Positions 1 to 8,673 of a stretch of 64,000 nucleotides of DNA are shown piece after piece. Made by a program: the position numbers and the translations under genes. The DNA comes from Candidatus Thermochlorobacteriaceae bacterium (GTDB lineage Bacteria; Bacteroidota; Chlorobiia; Chlorobiales; Thermochlorobacteraceae), in contig JAJUFC010000008.1 in assembly GCA_029263855.1 (NCBI GenBank), positions 105,322 through 169,321 on the forward strand. Direction: 5' to 3'. The notes under the pieces were generated by a model. That model did not search any database, was not told the origin of the DNA, and was given only the letters and a program-made list of their open reading frames with translations. Within the stretch, counting starts at the first letter, position 1, and each line of letters begins with the position of its first letter.

Positions 1-707
1 AAGTTTGGTCGAGCAAGCGCGAAGATTTTTTCTAGCAGTTGTCGCTGTTTTGGCGAGCGTTTGAGCGAGGCAAGGCACTCCGCTTGCGCGTCTTTTGAGA
101 CTTCTTGTTGGAGCGAGAAGCGCGCTTTGAGTTTGGGCTTGCCCTTTTGGACGAATGTTTTTTTCACTTCGATGAAGCCCACGCGCTCTAATTCCGACAG
201 CGCGAGCCGCAAATGCTTTGAGCCAACGCGCCGCTCTAATTGTTTGACGGTCAGTTTTTTTTCGCGGGCGAGCGCCTGCAAAATGTTTCGGCGCAATTCC
301 GTCTTGACGATTTTCTCGTCGGGCGCGAGCAACGAAAATTCGCGTAGCAGGACGGTTTCTTTCGGACGAATGCGCATCACGGCGGGCAATGTGGCAAGAA
401 CGGCTTCGATTGGATAGGCGATGTAGTAGTCGGCAATCCACTCCGCAAGGCGCATCAGCACAGGCGAGAGCGCAGGCTTGCCGTCGTCAAAAATATCGAG
501 AATTTCTCCGAGCGGCACTTCGCTTCCCTGCTCCGAAACGGATTTGACGAATCCCAATCGCTCTTTCTTTCTTTCTCCTTTTCCAAACGCCACCAACACG
601 CGCGAGCCAATCGTGAGCATTTCAGAAAATTCATTCGGAATGAGATAAGGGTAGGCTCTATCGCTGAACGACTGCTCGACGAAAATGTGCGCAATCTGTC
701 GTGTCAT
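1..707 (-). CDS. priA: Primosomal protein N' (PriA), N-terminal part, cut by window edge
   Basis: PriA is the 3'-5' superfamily 2 helicase that reloads the replisome at stalled forks. I translated the reverse strand from the ATG at 707 and it stays open for 235 codons to the edge. Residues 1-110 match the PriA DNA-binding domain: an opening strand around IFVEQSFSDRAYPYLIP, then GSRVLVAFGKGERKKERLGF (normally VxVPFGxxxxxGxV), then the conserved LAEWIADYY and LP segments. Residues about 130-225 look like the winged-helix region. The helicase motifs and zinc cysteines would lie beyond the edge. It sits 60 bp downstream of the SpoIIE phosphatase on the same strand. Identity is inferred from fold-specific motifs only, because the helicase core is not visible. 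Confidence 0.85.
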   Translation of the reverse strand, partial: MTRQIAHIFVEQSFSDRAYPYLIPNEFSEMLTIGSRVLVAFGKGERKKERLGFVKSVSEQGSEVPLGEILDIFDDGKPALSPVLMRLAEWIADYYIAYPIEAVLATLPAVMRIRPKETVLLREFSLLAPDEKIVKTELRRNILQALAREKKLTVKQLERRVGSKHLRLALSELERVGFIEVKKTFVQKGKPKLKARFSLQQEVSKDAQAECLASLKRSPKQRQLLEKIFALARPN

Positions 708-767
708 GGAGAGTTCAAGAGAAAGTAGAACAAATGTGCTTGCGTAACAGATTGAAGTTGACTGTTT

Positions 768-1874
768 TTAACTGCCGATGACGACGCTCATCATCGTTAT
801 ATCGTCGCGTTGTGCTTCTTGTTGTTGATGCGCCAAAAGTTCCGATTCTAATTTCTCTTTTTGCTCATTGAGGTTCGAGGTTACGATGGCTTTGAGCAGT
901 TCTTTGAATCGTTTTGAGCCGAAACTTTCGCGTTGGGGATTGGCTTGGTCGATGTAGCCATCGGTGGTCAGGTAAAGGGTCATTTGATTTTGAATTGGGA
1001 TTTCGTGCGAAGTGAATTTGCGTTCCGTTTCGCGTTGTCGTCCGCCGATGCTATAACGGTCGCCTTTGAGTTCGGTGAGTTCGCCTTTTTGAATGATGTA
1101 AAGCGGGCGTTTCGCGCCTGAAAAAATAAGCCGCTCGCGCTCGACCTTCACCAAACACACGTCCATTCCGTCTTGCAATTCTACCGATGGATTTTCGCTT
1201 TGGCGAAGCGCGTCGCGAATGGCTTTGTGCAGTTCTTCCAAAATGATGTTGGGTTCGGTTATTCTTTTTTCTATGATGATTTGATTGAGAAGCGCGTTGC
1301 CAATCATGCTCATGAACGCCCCCGGAACGCCGTGCCCCGTGCAATCCGAGACGGCAAGGATTTTCACCTCGCCTAAGTCATGAAACCAATAGAAATCTCC
1401 CGAAACAATATCCTTCGGCTTGTAGATGATAAAATGATTCGGAAATGCCGTCGCGATTTTTTCGCTTGTTGGTAAAATCGCTTGTTGGATTTTTTGCGCG
1501 TAAGCAATGCTGGAAGTAATGTTCGCGTTGAGTTCGGCAAGCTCGACATTGCGCAGGCGTTGAATTTCGGCTTCCTTTTTGGTTTGCTCAACTTGATGAA
1601 TGATTTGCAGATTCTTCGTCTTCTTGTCTGATTCTTCATTGAAGACCTGCCGCTCAATTTCGTGAAATTTCTTGAAGTGGTAGTAAGCCTTTTCAATATC
1701 GCCGATACGTTCATACTCTTCGGCGAAGGCTTGATGGGCTTGATAGAGCAAATCCTTCGCGCCAAGTTCTTCGGCAAGTGCGCGGGCACGCTCGAAGTAA
1801 TAAAGTGCCATGTTTTCTTGCTCGGGCGTTTGAGGCTTCGCTGTGGAATTGTTCATATCGGATTGAATTTGCAT
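768..1874 (-). CDS. SpoIIE/PP2C-type serine phosphatase with residual TPR input
   Basis: This is a cytoplasmic protein phosphatase of the SpoIIE (PPM) family, 368 aa. Such proteins usually dephosphorylate anti-sigma-factor antagonists. Residues about 20-80 hold one or two TPR-like helical hairpins, 80-125 a charged coiled-coil connector, and 130-368 the phosphatase. Metal-binding acidic residues are visible in VSGDFYW (about 157-163), SDCTGHGVPGAF (about 176-187), DGMDV and the terminal DDITMM. The connector (VFNEESDKK...LQ...RLRNVELAELN) is nearly the same as in the TPR histidine kinases at 8673 and 33374. Compared with those, the TPR array is almost all missing, which suggests either a compact variant or a 5' deletion. 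No Shine-Dalgarno is visible; a second ATG lies 6 codons in. The substrate is unknown. Confidence 0.85.
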   Translation of the reverse strand: MQIQSDMNNSTAKPQTPEQENMALYYFERARALAEELGAKDLLYQAHQAFAEEYERIGDIEKAYYHFKKFHEIERQVFNEESDKKTKNLQIIHQVEQTKKEAEIQRLRNVELAELNANITSSIAYAQKIQQAILPTSEKIATAFPNHFIIYKPKDIVSGDFYWFHDLGEVKILAVSDCTGHGVPGAFMSMIGNALLNQIIIEKRITEPNIILEELHKAIRDALRQSENPSVELQDGMDVCLVKVERERLIFSGAKRPLYIIQKGELTELKGDRYSIGGRQRETERKFTSHEIPIQNQMTLYLTTDGYIDQANPQRESFGSKRFKELLKAIVTSNLNEQKEKLESELLAHQQQEAQRDDITMMSVVIGS

Positions 1875-1963
1875 TAAAAGTTGAGCCGAATAATTTACTT
1901 CAAAAGCACGCGAAAGGAAAACACAAGTATTAAGAAGCGGGAAGTGAGGAGCGAATCGTCAAG

Positions 1964-2027
1964 GAGTTAAGAGTTAAGAGTGAGCAGTGCGTTCAACTTT
2001 TAACTTTTCACTCTTAATTCTCAACTC
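1964..2027. repeat. Intergenic 20-bp inverted repeat
   Basis: Two 20-bp arms (1964-1983 and 2008-2027) are complementary at 18 of 20 positions around a 24-nt spacer. The arms are purine-rich on one strand (GAGTTAAGAG type). It lies between recX and the SpoIIE phosphatase and could end recX transcription or be a small dispersed element. Similar GTGAATAGTGAA-type sequence recurs at 48760-49010. Confidence 0.7.
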
Positions 2028-2098
2028 ATTTGAATTTCTCACTCTGCTCGGAATGACCAACAGCGCGTTCTGAATCACGTGGCTTTTGTGCCATACAA

Positions 2099-2719
2099 TC
2101 AGAGATTAAGCGTTCGGAGTGTGGTGCGAATGGTTTCCCAATCGAACCCGCGCCGCGCGAGAAACTGCGCGAGTTTTTGTTTGCGCTTGTTCGGGTCGGG
2201 TTCTTTTGAGAGCGATTTGAGTTTTTTTTCGGCGGCTTTCGCGCAGAGTTCTTCGCTTTTGAGGTCGGTTCCGTTCAAGACTGCGTCAATGGTTTCTTTC
2301 GCAACGCCTTTTTGGAGGAGTTTGGATTTGAGTGCGGATTTTCCAATCGGCGTGCGTTTGAGCCTATCGCGCACGAGCGCGCCCGCAAATTGAGAATCGT
2401 TGAGCAGGTTCATTTCGTAAAGTCGCGCAATCACTTTTTCAATGACTTCGGCAGGAAATTTTTTCTTGCGGAGTTTCTCGCGCACTTCTTTCTCGCTGTG
2501 GATTCGTCGGGTAAGCATCGTGAAGGCGGCTGTTTTGGCTTCGTCGTAAATTGCTGTTTCGCGCCAATGGGCAAGTTGTTCGGCTGTAACCGAGTCGCCT
2601 TTTTTCAGACCAAGCAACGCGAGCGCATCAAGCGAAAGTCCAAATGCAAATTCTCCATCGACAAAAATTGAGACGCGGTTTTTGCGATTTTTCTGCGGTT
2701 CAAGCGAGGTGATGGTCAT
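2099..2719 (-). CDS. recX: Regulatory protein RecX
   Basis: RecX binds RecA filaments and limits recombinase activity. The protein is 206 aa and all-helical, with three RecX repeats. Visible family landmarks are RRIHSEKEVREKLRKKKFP (about 75-93; the family has RxxSxxELxxKLxxKGF), LNDSQFAGALVRDRL (the family has lDD..fA..wv..R) and LARRGFDWETI near the end. I chose the ATG at 2719 rather than an upstream one because its ATG overlaps the stop of mrdA as ATGA, which implies translational coupling. It is usually found beside recA; here it is coupled to a cell-wall gene instead. Confidence 0.9.
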   Translation of the reverse strand: MTITSLEPQKNRKNRVSIFVDGEFAFGLSLDALALLGLKKGDSVTAEQLAHWRETAIYDEAKTAAFTMLTRRIHSEKEVREKLRKKKFPAEVIEKVIARLYEMNLLNDSQFAGALVRDRLKRTPIGKSALKSKLLQKGVAKETIDAVLNGTDLKSEELCAKAAEKKLKSLSKEPDPNKRKQKLAQFLARRGFDWETIRTTLRTLNL

Positions 2720-4521
2720 GGCGCGGCAAGCCGTTTCGCGTTTCGTTCTGCAACTTGTCGCTCGTCTGGCGGATATTTTTGGAAGTAGCGTTTGAGCCAT
2801 TCGCCCGCAATGGGAGCGGCTATCGTTCCACCAAAGCCTGCATTTTCAACCAAAACTGCAATGGCAATCGTAGGTTTTTCAAACGGTGCAAAGCAGATAA
2901 ACCAAGCGTGGTCTTCACCATGTGGATTTTGTGCTGTTCCTGTTTTGCCCGCCACTTTAATACCAGGCACGCGCGCTCTGCCGCCCGTTCCATTTTCAAC
3001 GGCTAAGAGCATGCCATTTCGCACGAGATTAAAAGTTGATTGTGAAATCGGTAGCTTCTCTTGAATCGGCGGGAGTTCTACAATCGCGTCGCTGTTTTTA
3101 TCGCGATAAGCGCGCACGACACGCGGCTGTAAGAGCGTTCCAGAATTGCCAAGTGCAGCAGCGTATCGGACCATTTGCATCGGTGAGGCACCCATTTCGC
3201 CTTGTCCAATTCCCAAACTAATGATGTAGCCTTCGGTCCAGCCGCGCTTGCCGTAAAGTTTATCGAAGTATTCAGGCGAGGGAATCGTTGCCGTTTGTTC
3301 GTCAGGAATATCGATGCCCGTTTTTTGACCGAAGCCAAACATTTTGCCGTATTTCGTCCAACGCTCAAAGCCGATTCGGCGCACAAGGTTGTAGAAGTAA
3401 GAATTGCACGAAACTTGGATAGCGCGCGTCATGTCGACACTTCCGTGCCCTTTTCCGCCATGGCAGAGAAAATCTTTATTGCCAAACTTGAAGTGCCCTG
3501 AGCAGTAAAATGTTGTTGAAGGCGTTGCGACGCTATCCTCCAAAGCGGCGATGGTAGAAATCATTTTGTAAGTTGAGCCGGGCGGATATCGCGTCTGTGT
3601 AGTGCGGTCAAACAAAGGGTTTTTCGGGTCGCTGACGATGGCTTGCCATGCACTGGCTTCGGTAAATCCGCCTAAGACATTGAGGTCGTAATCGGGTTGA
3701 GAAGTGCATGCAAGAAGGTCGCCATTGCGCGTGTCCATTGCCACAAATGCACCTGATTTCCCAGTCGCAGTTAAAAGGCTTTCAGCAACGCCTTGTAGTT
3801 CAGCATCTATGGTGAGATAAAGGTCGTTTCCGGTTTGATATGGGATATTCTTTGTGCCGCCTTCCCAATCGCCAACCTGCCGTCCCAGCGAATTGACGAG
3901 CAAATATCGTGTGCCTTTTGTGCCGCGTAAGACGTCTTCGTAATACTTTTCCAATCCACGATAGCCGATGATGTCGTCGCGTGCATAAATTTCTTTCGGC
4001 ACTTTTTCATACATCGCTTTTGAAATCGCTTTTGCGTAGCCGAAAATGTGCGCGCCTCTGACGTTAGGGAGATATTTGCGTTTGGATTCCATCGCGAAAC
4101 TCACGCCCGGCATTTTCCACAGATTTTCTTCAAGCCTTGCCAGTTGAAGCGGCGTGAGGTCGCGAATGACTTTCGTGGGTGCAAAGCGGTTGTAGGCTCT
4201 GCCTTCGGCGATTTTGGCTTCAAGTTCTGACTCTGAAACGCCGAGCAATTCTGAAAGCAACGGAAGCGACTTCTTATTGAATTCCGATGGCGTGATTTGT
4301 AGCGTGTATAAAGGTTGGTTATCCACAACGGCAACGCCATTACGGTCATACATCACGCCGCGCGGCGCATCAATCGGAATTTTGCGAATGGAGTTTTGCG
4401 AGGAAACTTCTTTGAGAAAACTTTGCTCTATGACTTGAAGATAAAACAGCCGCCCCAAAAGCGTTGTAAACACAATCGCTAAGAGTGCATAAATAATTGG
4501 CGTTGAGCGTATTTGTTCCAT
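2716..4521 (-). CDS. mrdA: Penicillin-binding protein 2 (transpeptidase)
   Basis: PBP2 is the class B transpeptidase of the elongasome that cross-links peptidoglycan during rod-shaped growth. The protein is 601 aa, normal for the family. Residues 8-30 form the single N-terminal membrane anchor, followed by the PBP dimer domain (DAPRGVMYDRNG at 51-62) and the transpeptidase domain. All three active-site motifs are intact: SxxK at 316-319 (PPGSTYKM), SxN at 371-373 (SCN) and KTG at 526-528. The usual mreBCD genes are not upstream; a divergent phzF is. The stop codon overlaps the recX start. A promoter-like TATATTCG lies 18 nt upstream of the start. Confidence 0.95.
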   Translation of the reverse strand: MEQIRSTPIIYALLAIVFTTLLGRLFYLQVIEQSFLKEVSSQNSIRKIPIDAPRGVMYDRNGVAVVDNQPLYTLQITPSEFNKKSLPLLSELLGVSESELEAKIAEGRAYNRFAPTKVIRDLTPLQLARLEENLWKMPGVSFAMESKRKYLPNVRGAHIFGYAKAISKAMYEKVPKEIYARDDIIGYRGLEKYYEDVLRGTKGTRYLLVNSLGRQVGDWEGGTKNIPYQTGNDLYLTIDAELQGVAESLLTATGKSGAFVAMDTRNGDLLACTSQPDYDLNVLGGFTEASAWQAIVSDPKNPLFDRTTQTRYPPGSTYKMISTIAALEDSVATPSTTFYCSGHFKFGNKDFLCHGGKGHGSVDMTRAIQVSCNSYFYNLVRRIGFERWTKYGKMFGFGQKTGIDIPDEQTATIPSPEYFDKLYGKRGWTEGYIISLGIGQGEMGASPMQMVRYAAALGNSGTLLQPRVVRAYRDKNSDAIVELPPIQEKLPISQSTFNLVRNGMLLAVENGTGGRARVPGIKVAGKTGTAQNPHGEDHAWFICFAPFEKPTIAIAVLVENAGFGGTIAAPIAGEWLKRYFQKYPPDERQVAERNAKRLAAP

Positions 4522-4538
4522 CTCTGACCTCTTTGCGC

Positions 4539-4546
4539 CGAATATA
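4539..4546 (-). promoter_or_regulatory. Putative -7 promoter element for mrdA
   Basis: TATATTCG on the minus strand, a variant of the Bacteroidetes -7 box TAnnTTTG, lies just upstream of mrdA. It faces a second such element (4594) that would serve phzF. No clear -33 TTTG was found, so this rests on recurrence across the window. Confidence 0.45.
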
Positions 4547-4593
4547 CAACCTTCGGTTCATGTTATGAATATGCTTTTTCGCTCAAACATTCC

Positions 4594-4601
4594 TAACTTT
4601 C
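4594..4601 (+). promoter_or_regulatory. Putative -7 promoter element for phzF
   Basis: TAACTTTC lies 30 nt upstream of the phzF start in the divergent mrdA/phzF gap. The same octamer precedes ispE and the thioesterase gene, and TAACTTTG precedes serS and the ferrochelatase gene. Confidence 0.5.
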
Positions 4602-4631
4602 GCGCCTTAAACTGACATTCAAAAAATAACT

Positions 4632-5537
4632 ATGAACTCATACATTGTTAAGCACGTTGATGCTTTTACCGACCGCGCTCTTACAGGAAATCCTGCCGCG
4701 GTTTTAATCAATGCAAGCGGATTGAGCGACGAGCAAATGCAACTCATCGCTCGCGAAATGAACCTTTCCGAAACCGCTTTCGTCCTTCCCGCTACCGATA
4801 GCACGCACGACCTCGAACTGCGTTGGCTGACACCGACAAAAGAAGTCAACCTTTGCGGACACGCGACGATTGCCGCCTTTCACGCCCTTGCCGAAGAGAA
4901 TATGTTCGGGCTTGGCGAACATTCCAACAAGAAGTTTCACGTCAAAACCCGTAGCGGCACACTGCCCGTTTCAGTTGAACGACGCGACGAAAAAGTCATG
5001 GTCAAGTTCGGCATTCCTGTTCCGACCTTCGCGAAATTTGACGGACAAATCGCCGACCTGTTCAACACGCTTTCCGTTCCAACCGAACAACTCGATAAGT
5101 CGCTTCCGGTGCTCATCTCGTCTTCGCGCTACCTTTACTTGCCGTTTATCAATCGCGAGCCGCTCTTGAAAATGTCGCCCGATTTTCAAATGCTTAAACA
5201 ACTTTTGCTTCGACGCGACTTGACCGGCGTTTGTGTTTTCACCACCGAAACTAAGCACCCAACGAGTGCCGCACATTCGCGCTTCTTCGCGCCTGCCGTC
5301 GGCATTGATGAAGACCCCGTTACGGGCTCGGCACAAGGCGAACTTGCGTGCTATCTTTTCAAGCAAAATCGCCTTCCTCAATCTGACGGCGTTATCTCTG
5401 TTGCGCTTGAACAAGGTTACGTTATCAATCGCGGCGGACGGGTGTGGTCGGAACTTGTTATCAAAAGTGGCGCGATTGAATCCGTCAGCATCAGCGGCTA
5501 TGCCGTTACCGTAATGAACGGAAAGATGCTCATGTAA
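4632..5537 (+). CDS. PhzF-family isomerase/epimerase-like protein
   Basis: A 301-aa member of the PhzF/YddE superfamily, two-domain enzymes with a diaminopimelate-epimerase fold. PhzF itself isomerises trans-2,3-dihydro-3-hydroxyanthranilate in phenazine synthesis, but most genomic homologues have unknown substrates. Seen here: the opening VDAFTDRALTGNPAAV, the catalytic glutamate in NLSETAFV (about residues 44-51), CGHATIAAFHAL in domain 1, and the domain 2 signature EDPVTGSAQGELACYL. No other phenazine genes are present, so a phenazine role is not supported. Transcribed alone, ending at a strong bidirectional terminator. Confidence 0.88.
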   Translation: MNSYIVKHVDAFTDRALTGNPAAVLINASGLSDEQMQLIAREMNLSETAFVLPATDSTHDLELRWLTPTKEVNLCGHATIAAFHALAEENMFGLGEHSNKKFHVKTRSGTLPVSVERRDEKVMVKFGIPVPTFAKFDGQIADLFNTLSVPTEQLDKSLPVLISSSRYLYLPFINREPLLKMSPDFQMLKQLLLRRDLTGVCVFTTETKHPTSAAHSRFFAPAVGIDEDPVTGSAQGELACYLFKQNRLPQSDGVISVALEQGYVINRGGRVWSELVIKSGAIESVSISGYAVTVMNGKMLM

Positions 5538-5559
5538 GCACTTTACATTTCGCCAACAA

Positions 5560-5593
5560 AAAAGCCTGACCGATTTTACTCGTTCAGGCTTTT
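5560..5593. terminator. Bidirectional intrinsic terminator
   Basis: A perfect 10-bp stem (5560-5569 with 5584-5593, AAAAGCCTGA arm) with a 14-nt loop and A/T tracts on both sides sits between the convergent phzF and DUF4397 genes, so it can stop transcription from either side. Confidence 0.85.
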
Positions 5594-5616
5594 GCTTACA
5601 GGTTGCTTTTGAGGGA

Positions 5617-6330
5617 TTACGGATTATTCACGATGATTTCTGCGCCAAGTGCTTGCACCCCTTCACCGCCTAAAAATCCTTTGGCAAAGACGGTGTAAAT
5701 TTTTCCCGCGTCCAGTCTGATGTTGGGGAGGTTCAACGCAACAGTTGTTGTTCCCGCGACACGCACTTCCAAGTTCACCGTGCCTGCATCGACAGGCGTG
5801 AAGGCTTGCTCTTGTGCGGTGATGGTTCGGTTAAATGCGCGATTCGTGAATAAGCCTTGTCCCGCAGGCTGACCTGCAACCGAGACATCAACCGCAGGTG
5901 CATTTGGCGAAAGATGAACGAATCGCACATGGGCTTTGCCTGATGCAGGTGCCGTTAAATCGTCGGTTGTAACTAACGGCGCAATTTTGCTTACCGAATC
6001 AATGGCAAAGACCGAGTAATTTTTGTTTCCTTCAAGCGGCAGGTCTGCATTGATGACAGTTGTCGTTGTGCCTGCTACATTCACTTTCACGTTGCGCGCG
6101 CCTGCATTGACCGATAAGTATCCTGTGTTGTTCGGAAATGTGAGCGGTTGTTGGTTGACTTTTTGGTTATCGACCAACAAATCAACGCCGGGCGCGTTAG
6201 GCGAGGCATGTGCAACCAATACCTTCGCTTGCGGTGTTGGGGTTGGTGATGATGCAGTATCTTCACTGCAACCTGTATTGAAAGAAAGTGCCACAGCAGC
6301 AACCAACACTAAAAAGAGAGAATTCTTCAT
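5617..6330 (-). CDS. DUF4397-domain lipoprotein
   Basis: A 237-aa exported lipoprotein. From the ATG at 6330 the protein starts with a signal peptide and lipobox (MKNSLFLVLVAAVALSFNTG followed by Cys21), so I reject an upstream start that would add 33 residues before the signal. A Pro/Thr linker follows, then two repeats that open with nearly the same phrase (HASPNAPGVDLLVDNQ and HLSPNAPAVDVSVAGQ), typical of DUF4397 beta-sandwich domains. These are cell-surface or periplasmic proteins of unknown ligand. The gene is divergent from meaB. Confidence 0.85.
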   Translation of the reverse strand: MKNSLFLVLVAAVALSFNTGCSEDTASSPTPTPQAKVLVAHASPNAPGVDLLVDNQKVNQQPLTFPNNTGYLSVNAGARNVKVNVAGTTTTVINADLPLEGNKNYSVFAIDSVSKIAPLVTTDDLTAPASGKAHVRFVHLSPNAPAVDVSVAGQPAGQGLFTNRAFNRTITAQEQAFTPVDAGTVNLEVRVAGTTTVALNLPNIRLDAGKIYTVFAKGFLGGEGVQALGAEIIVNNP

Positions 6331-6445
6331 AGATGATGACAGGATGTTTAGATTGAGAAATGACAATGAACAATACTGCTGTTTTGTAACAGCACGGTAG
6401 AAAACGCTTTCAATGCGGAGAAGTTTCAAATTTTCAGTTTAGGGT

Positions 6446-7381
6446 ATGAATCGAGCCACATCGCTTTTTGAACAAATCCAACAAGGCAACAAACGCGCAC
6501 TTGCACGATTGCTCTCACACGTAGAGAACAACGACGAATCACTTTCGCCAATTCTTTCCGACCTGTTGAGGGAAAATCGTCTTGCTTATCGCATTGGCAT
6601 TACAGGTCCGCCCGGCGCGGGCAAAAGCACGCTGACGAATCAACTTGTGAAAGCCTATCGCAAGGCACAAAAAAAAGTCGCAGTGATTGCCGTCGATCCA
6701 ACAAGTCCATTTACAGGCGGCGCGCTCTTGGGCGACCGAATCCGAATGAACGACGTGATGCTCGATTCAGGCGTGTTCATTCGCTCAATGGCGACGCGCG
6801 GCAGTCTGGGCGGATTGGCAACAAAAGCGGCGGAAGTTTCGCGCGTCATCGAAGCCGCTGGCTACGAGATTATTCTTTTTGAAACCGTCGGCGTTGGTCA
6901 ATCTGAACTTGACATCGTCAAAGCCGCTGACACCACCATCGTCGCACTCGTTCCCGAATCGGGCGATAGCATTCAAGCCATGAAAGCCGGACTGATGGAA
7001 ATCGCCGACATCTTCGTTATGAACAAAGCCGATAGAACCGACAGCGACAAAGCCGTTCAAGCCCTCGAAAGCAGTTTGCAACTGCGCGACCATACGGCAG
7101 ATTCTTGGCTTGCGCCTATTGTCAAAACCGTCGCCACGAGAGGCGTAGGAATTTCGGATTTATTCGCCGCGATTGACGCGCATAACCAATATTTGCAGTC
7201 CAAAGGCTTGCTCGAAAAAAAACGCGAAGCCCGCGATAAAGAATTCATCGAGAGCCTTGTCGCAGAAAAATGGCGACGCGCTTTCTGGACGCAGTCGCGA
7301 CAAGCCTTGCTTCTACAAAAACTTTCTGAACACGAATCGCCCTATCGCATCGCTGAACTCTTGCTCTCTGACCATGACTAA
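6446..7381 (+). CDS. meaB: Methylmalonyl-CoA mutase-associated GTPase MeaB
   Basis: MeaB is a G3E-family GTPase that loads adenosylcobalamin onto methylmalonyl-CoA mutase and protects it from inactivation. The protein is 311 aa. Seen: P-loop GPPGAGKST at 54-62, VDPTSPF and the switch region GGALLGDRIRM, the G3 stretch FETVGVGQSE, and NKAD (193-196) for guanine recognition. The helical C-terminus for dimerisation is complete. No mutase subunit is in this window. The stop overlaps the next gene by 8 nt, so the two are probably co-translated. It fits the cobalamin genes at 13-17 kb as a B12 user. Confidence 0.93.
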   Translation: MNRATSLFEQIQQGNKRALARLLSHVENNDESLSPILSDLLRENRLAYRIGITGPPGAGKSTLTNQLVKAYRKAQKKVAVIAVDPTSPFTGGALLGDRIRMNDVMLDSGVFIRSMATRGSLGGLATKAAEVSRVIEAAGYEIILFETVGVGQSELDIVKAADTTIVALVPESGDSIQAMKAGLMEIADIFVMNKADRTDSDKAVQALESSLQLRDHTADSWLAPIVKTVATRGVGISDLFAAIDAHNQYLQSKGLLEKKREARDKEFIESLVAEKWRRAFWTQSRQALLLQKLSEHESPYRIAELLLSDHD

Positions 7382-7745
7382 ACAAGACTTGCTCGAAGCC
7401 CTTCGCCCTTATTGCTATCAAGATATTCGCGGCGTTCTGATTGAAATTGTGCTCGAGGAAAAACAAGACCTTTACGACCGATTGGAGCTCATTGTCAGCG
7501 AAACTTTGGAAACCAATCGAACAAGATTACTGACAGGCTACGACTGGGACGTGGGCGAAAGCCGTTGGCGCAATGCGTTTCTCGTGCATCTTTGGTCCGA
7601 CGACCACGACATTTATTCGCTTGATGATTTTGACCGACTATACAACGCCGAACAAATCGCCGAACTGCTTTCTTTTCTTGATATGCTTAAAACTGCACTT
7701 GTCGAAGAACTCGCCGATGTTCAAGGCTGGACGCTTTTACCTTGA
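7374..7745 (+). CDS. Small acidic protein of unknown function
   Basis: I do not recognise this 123-aa protein. I chose the ATG at 7374, which overlaps the end of meaB by 8 nt; an upstream start would run far inside meaB. It is soluble and rich in Asp, Glu and Leu, mostly helical by composition (DLLEALRPYCYQDIRGVLIE at the start), with a Trp-rich centre (DWDVGESRWRNAFLVHLWSD) and no signal peptide or membrane segment. The coupling to meaB suggests a link with it, but nothing in the sequence shows this. A 13-bp tandem repeat starts at its stop codon. Confidence 0.7.
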   Translation: MTKQDLLEALRPYCYQDIRGVLIEIVLEEKQDLYDRLELIVSETLETNRTRLLTGYDWDVGESRWRNAFLVHLWSDDHDIYSLDDFDRLYNAEQIAELLSFLDMLKTALVEELADVQGWTLLP

Positions 7746-7766
7746 TGTTCATACTTAATGTTCATA
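7741..7766. repeat. 13-bp tandem repeat over a stop codon
   Basis: Two adjacent copies (CTTGATGTTCATA and CTTAATGTTCATA, 12 of 13 identical). The first copy holds the TGA stop of the preceding gene. Same arrangement as at 22440 and 25221. Confidence 0.7.
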
Positions 7767-7779
7767 AACTTCTCTTTCA

Positions 7780-8673
7780 ATGGTTTCAAAATTAAATGTC
7801 TCGGAACGCCTCTCGCTCTCGCGCCTTTCGCTCGGCGTATGGAGAATGAATCAATGGAATTTGAGCGATGAAGCCTTGCGCACGTTGTTTGAATCCGTCG
7901 TTGAACTCGGCATTACAACGATTGACCACGCCGACATCTACGGCGGCTATACCTGCGAAGAACGCTTCGGCACGATTGTTCCAAGTTCGCTTCGCCAAAA
8001 AATGCAACTTGTAACCAAGTGCGGGATTAAACTTGTTTCGCCTAACCGTCCTGAACACCGCTTAAAAACTTACGACACCAGCGCAAAGCACATTTTGGCT
8101 TCGGTTGACACCTCGCTTAAAAATTTGCGAACGGATTATCTCGATGCGCTTTTGCTTCATCGTCCGAATCCGCTGATGAACGCTGATGAACTCGCCGAAG
8201 CCTTTACCGCGCTTCGCAAGTCAGGCAAAGTGTTGGAGTTTGGGGTTTCGAATTTCACGCCATCTCAAATTTCTCTGCTTCAATCGCGCTTGTCGTTCAA
8301 ATTGATTACGAATCAAATCGAGTTTTCCGTCCTGCATCTTGCGCCGATGTATGACGGCACATTAGACCAAGCACAAGAACGCGCTATGCCGCCGATGGCG
8401 TGGTCGCCGCTTGCGGGCGGGCGTTTGTTCGGCGAGGGCGAACAGGCGTGGCGCGTCCGCTCTGAACTTTCGAGCATCGCACATGAACTTGGCAGAAGTC
8501 TTGAACAGGTTGCGTTGGCATGGATTATGAAACACCCGTCAAAGCCGATGCCGATTCTCGGCTCCGGAAAATTTGAGCGGCTCAAAGACACCGCAAACGC
8601 CGATTCGCTCACCCTTTCTGACGAACATTGGTTTCGTATCTTACGCGCTTCAACAGGAGGAGACGTTCCTTAA
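7780..8673 (+). CDS. Aldo/keto reductase, YdhF-like
   Basis: A 297-aa NAD(P)H-dependent oxidoreductase with a TIM-barrel fold. The AKR catalytic tetrad is visible: Asp and Tyr in ITTIDHADIYGGY (about 46-58), Lys in LVTKCGI and His in DALLLHRPNPL. GVSNFTPSQI and the C-terminal PILGSGKFERLKD cofactor-binding region are also present. The overall pattern resembles E. coli YdhF, whose substrate is not firmly known. Its stop shares one base with the start of the TPR histidine kinase gene downstream (TAATG), so the two are co-transcribed. Confidence 0.9.
   Translation: MVSKLNVSERLSLSRLSLGVWRMNQWNLSDEALRTLFESVVELGITTIDHADIYGGYTCEERFGTIVPSSLRQKMQLVTKCGIKLVSPNRPEHRLKTYDTSAKHILASVDTSLKNLRTDYLDALLLHRPNPLMNADELAEAFTALRKSGKVLEFGVSNFTPSQISLLQSRLSFKLITNQIEFSVLHLAPMYDGTLDQAQERAMPPMAWSPLAGGRLFGEGEQAWRVRSELSSIAHELGRSLEQVALAWIMKHPSKPMPILGSGKFERLKDTANADSLTLSDEHWFRILRASTGGDVP

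Noticed and set aside
1051..1344. Frames antisense or out of frame within the SpoIIE phosphatase gene
   Set aside because: Overlap a gene with clear family motifs and lack their own.
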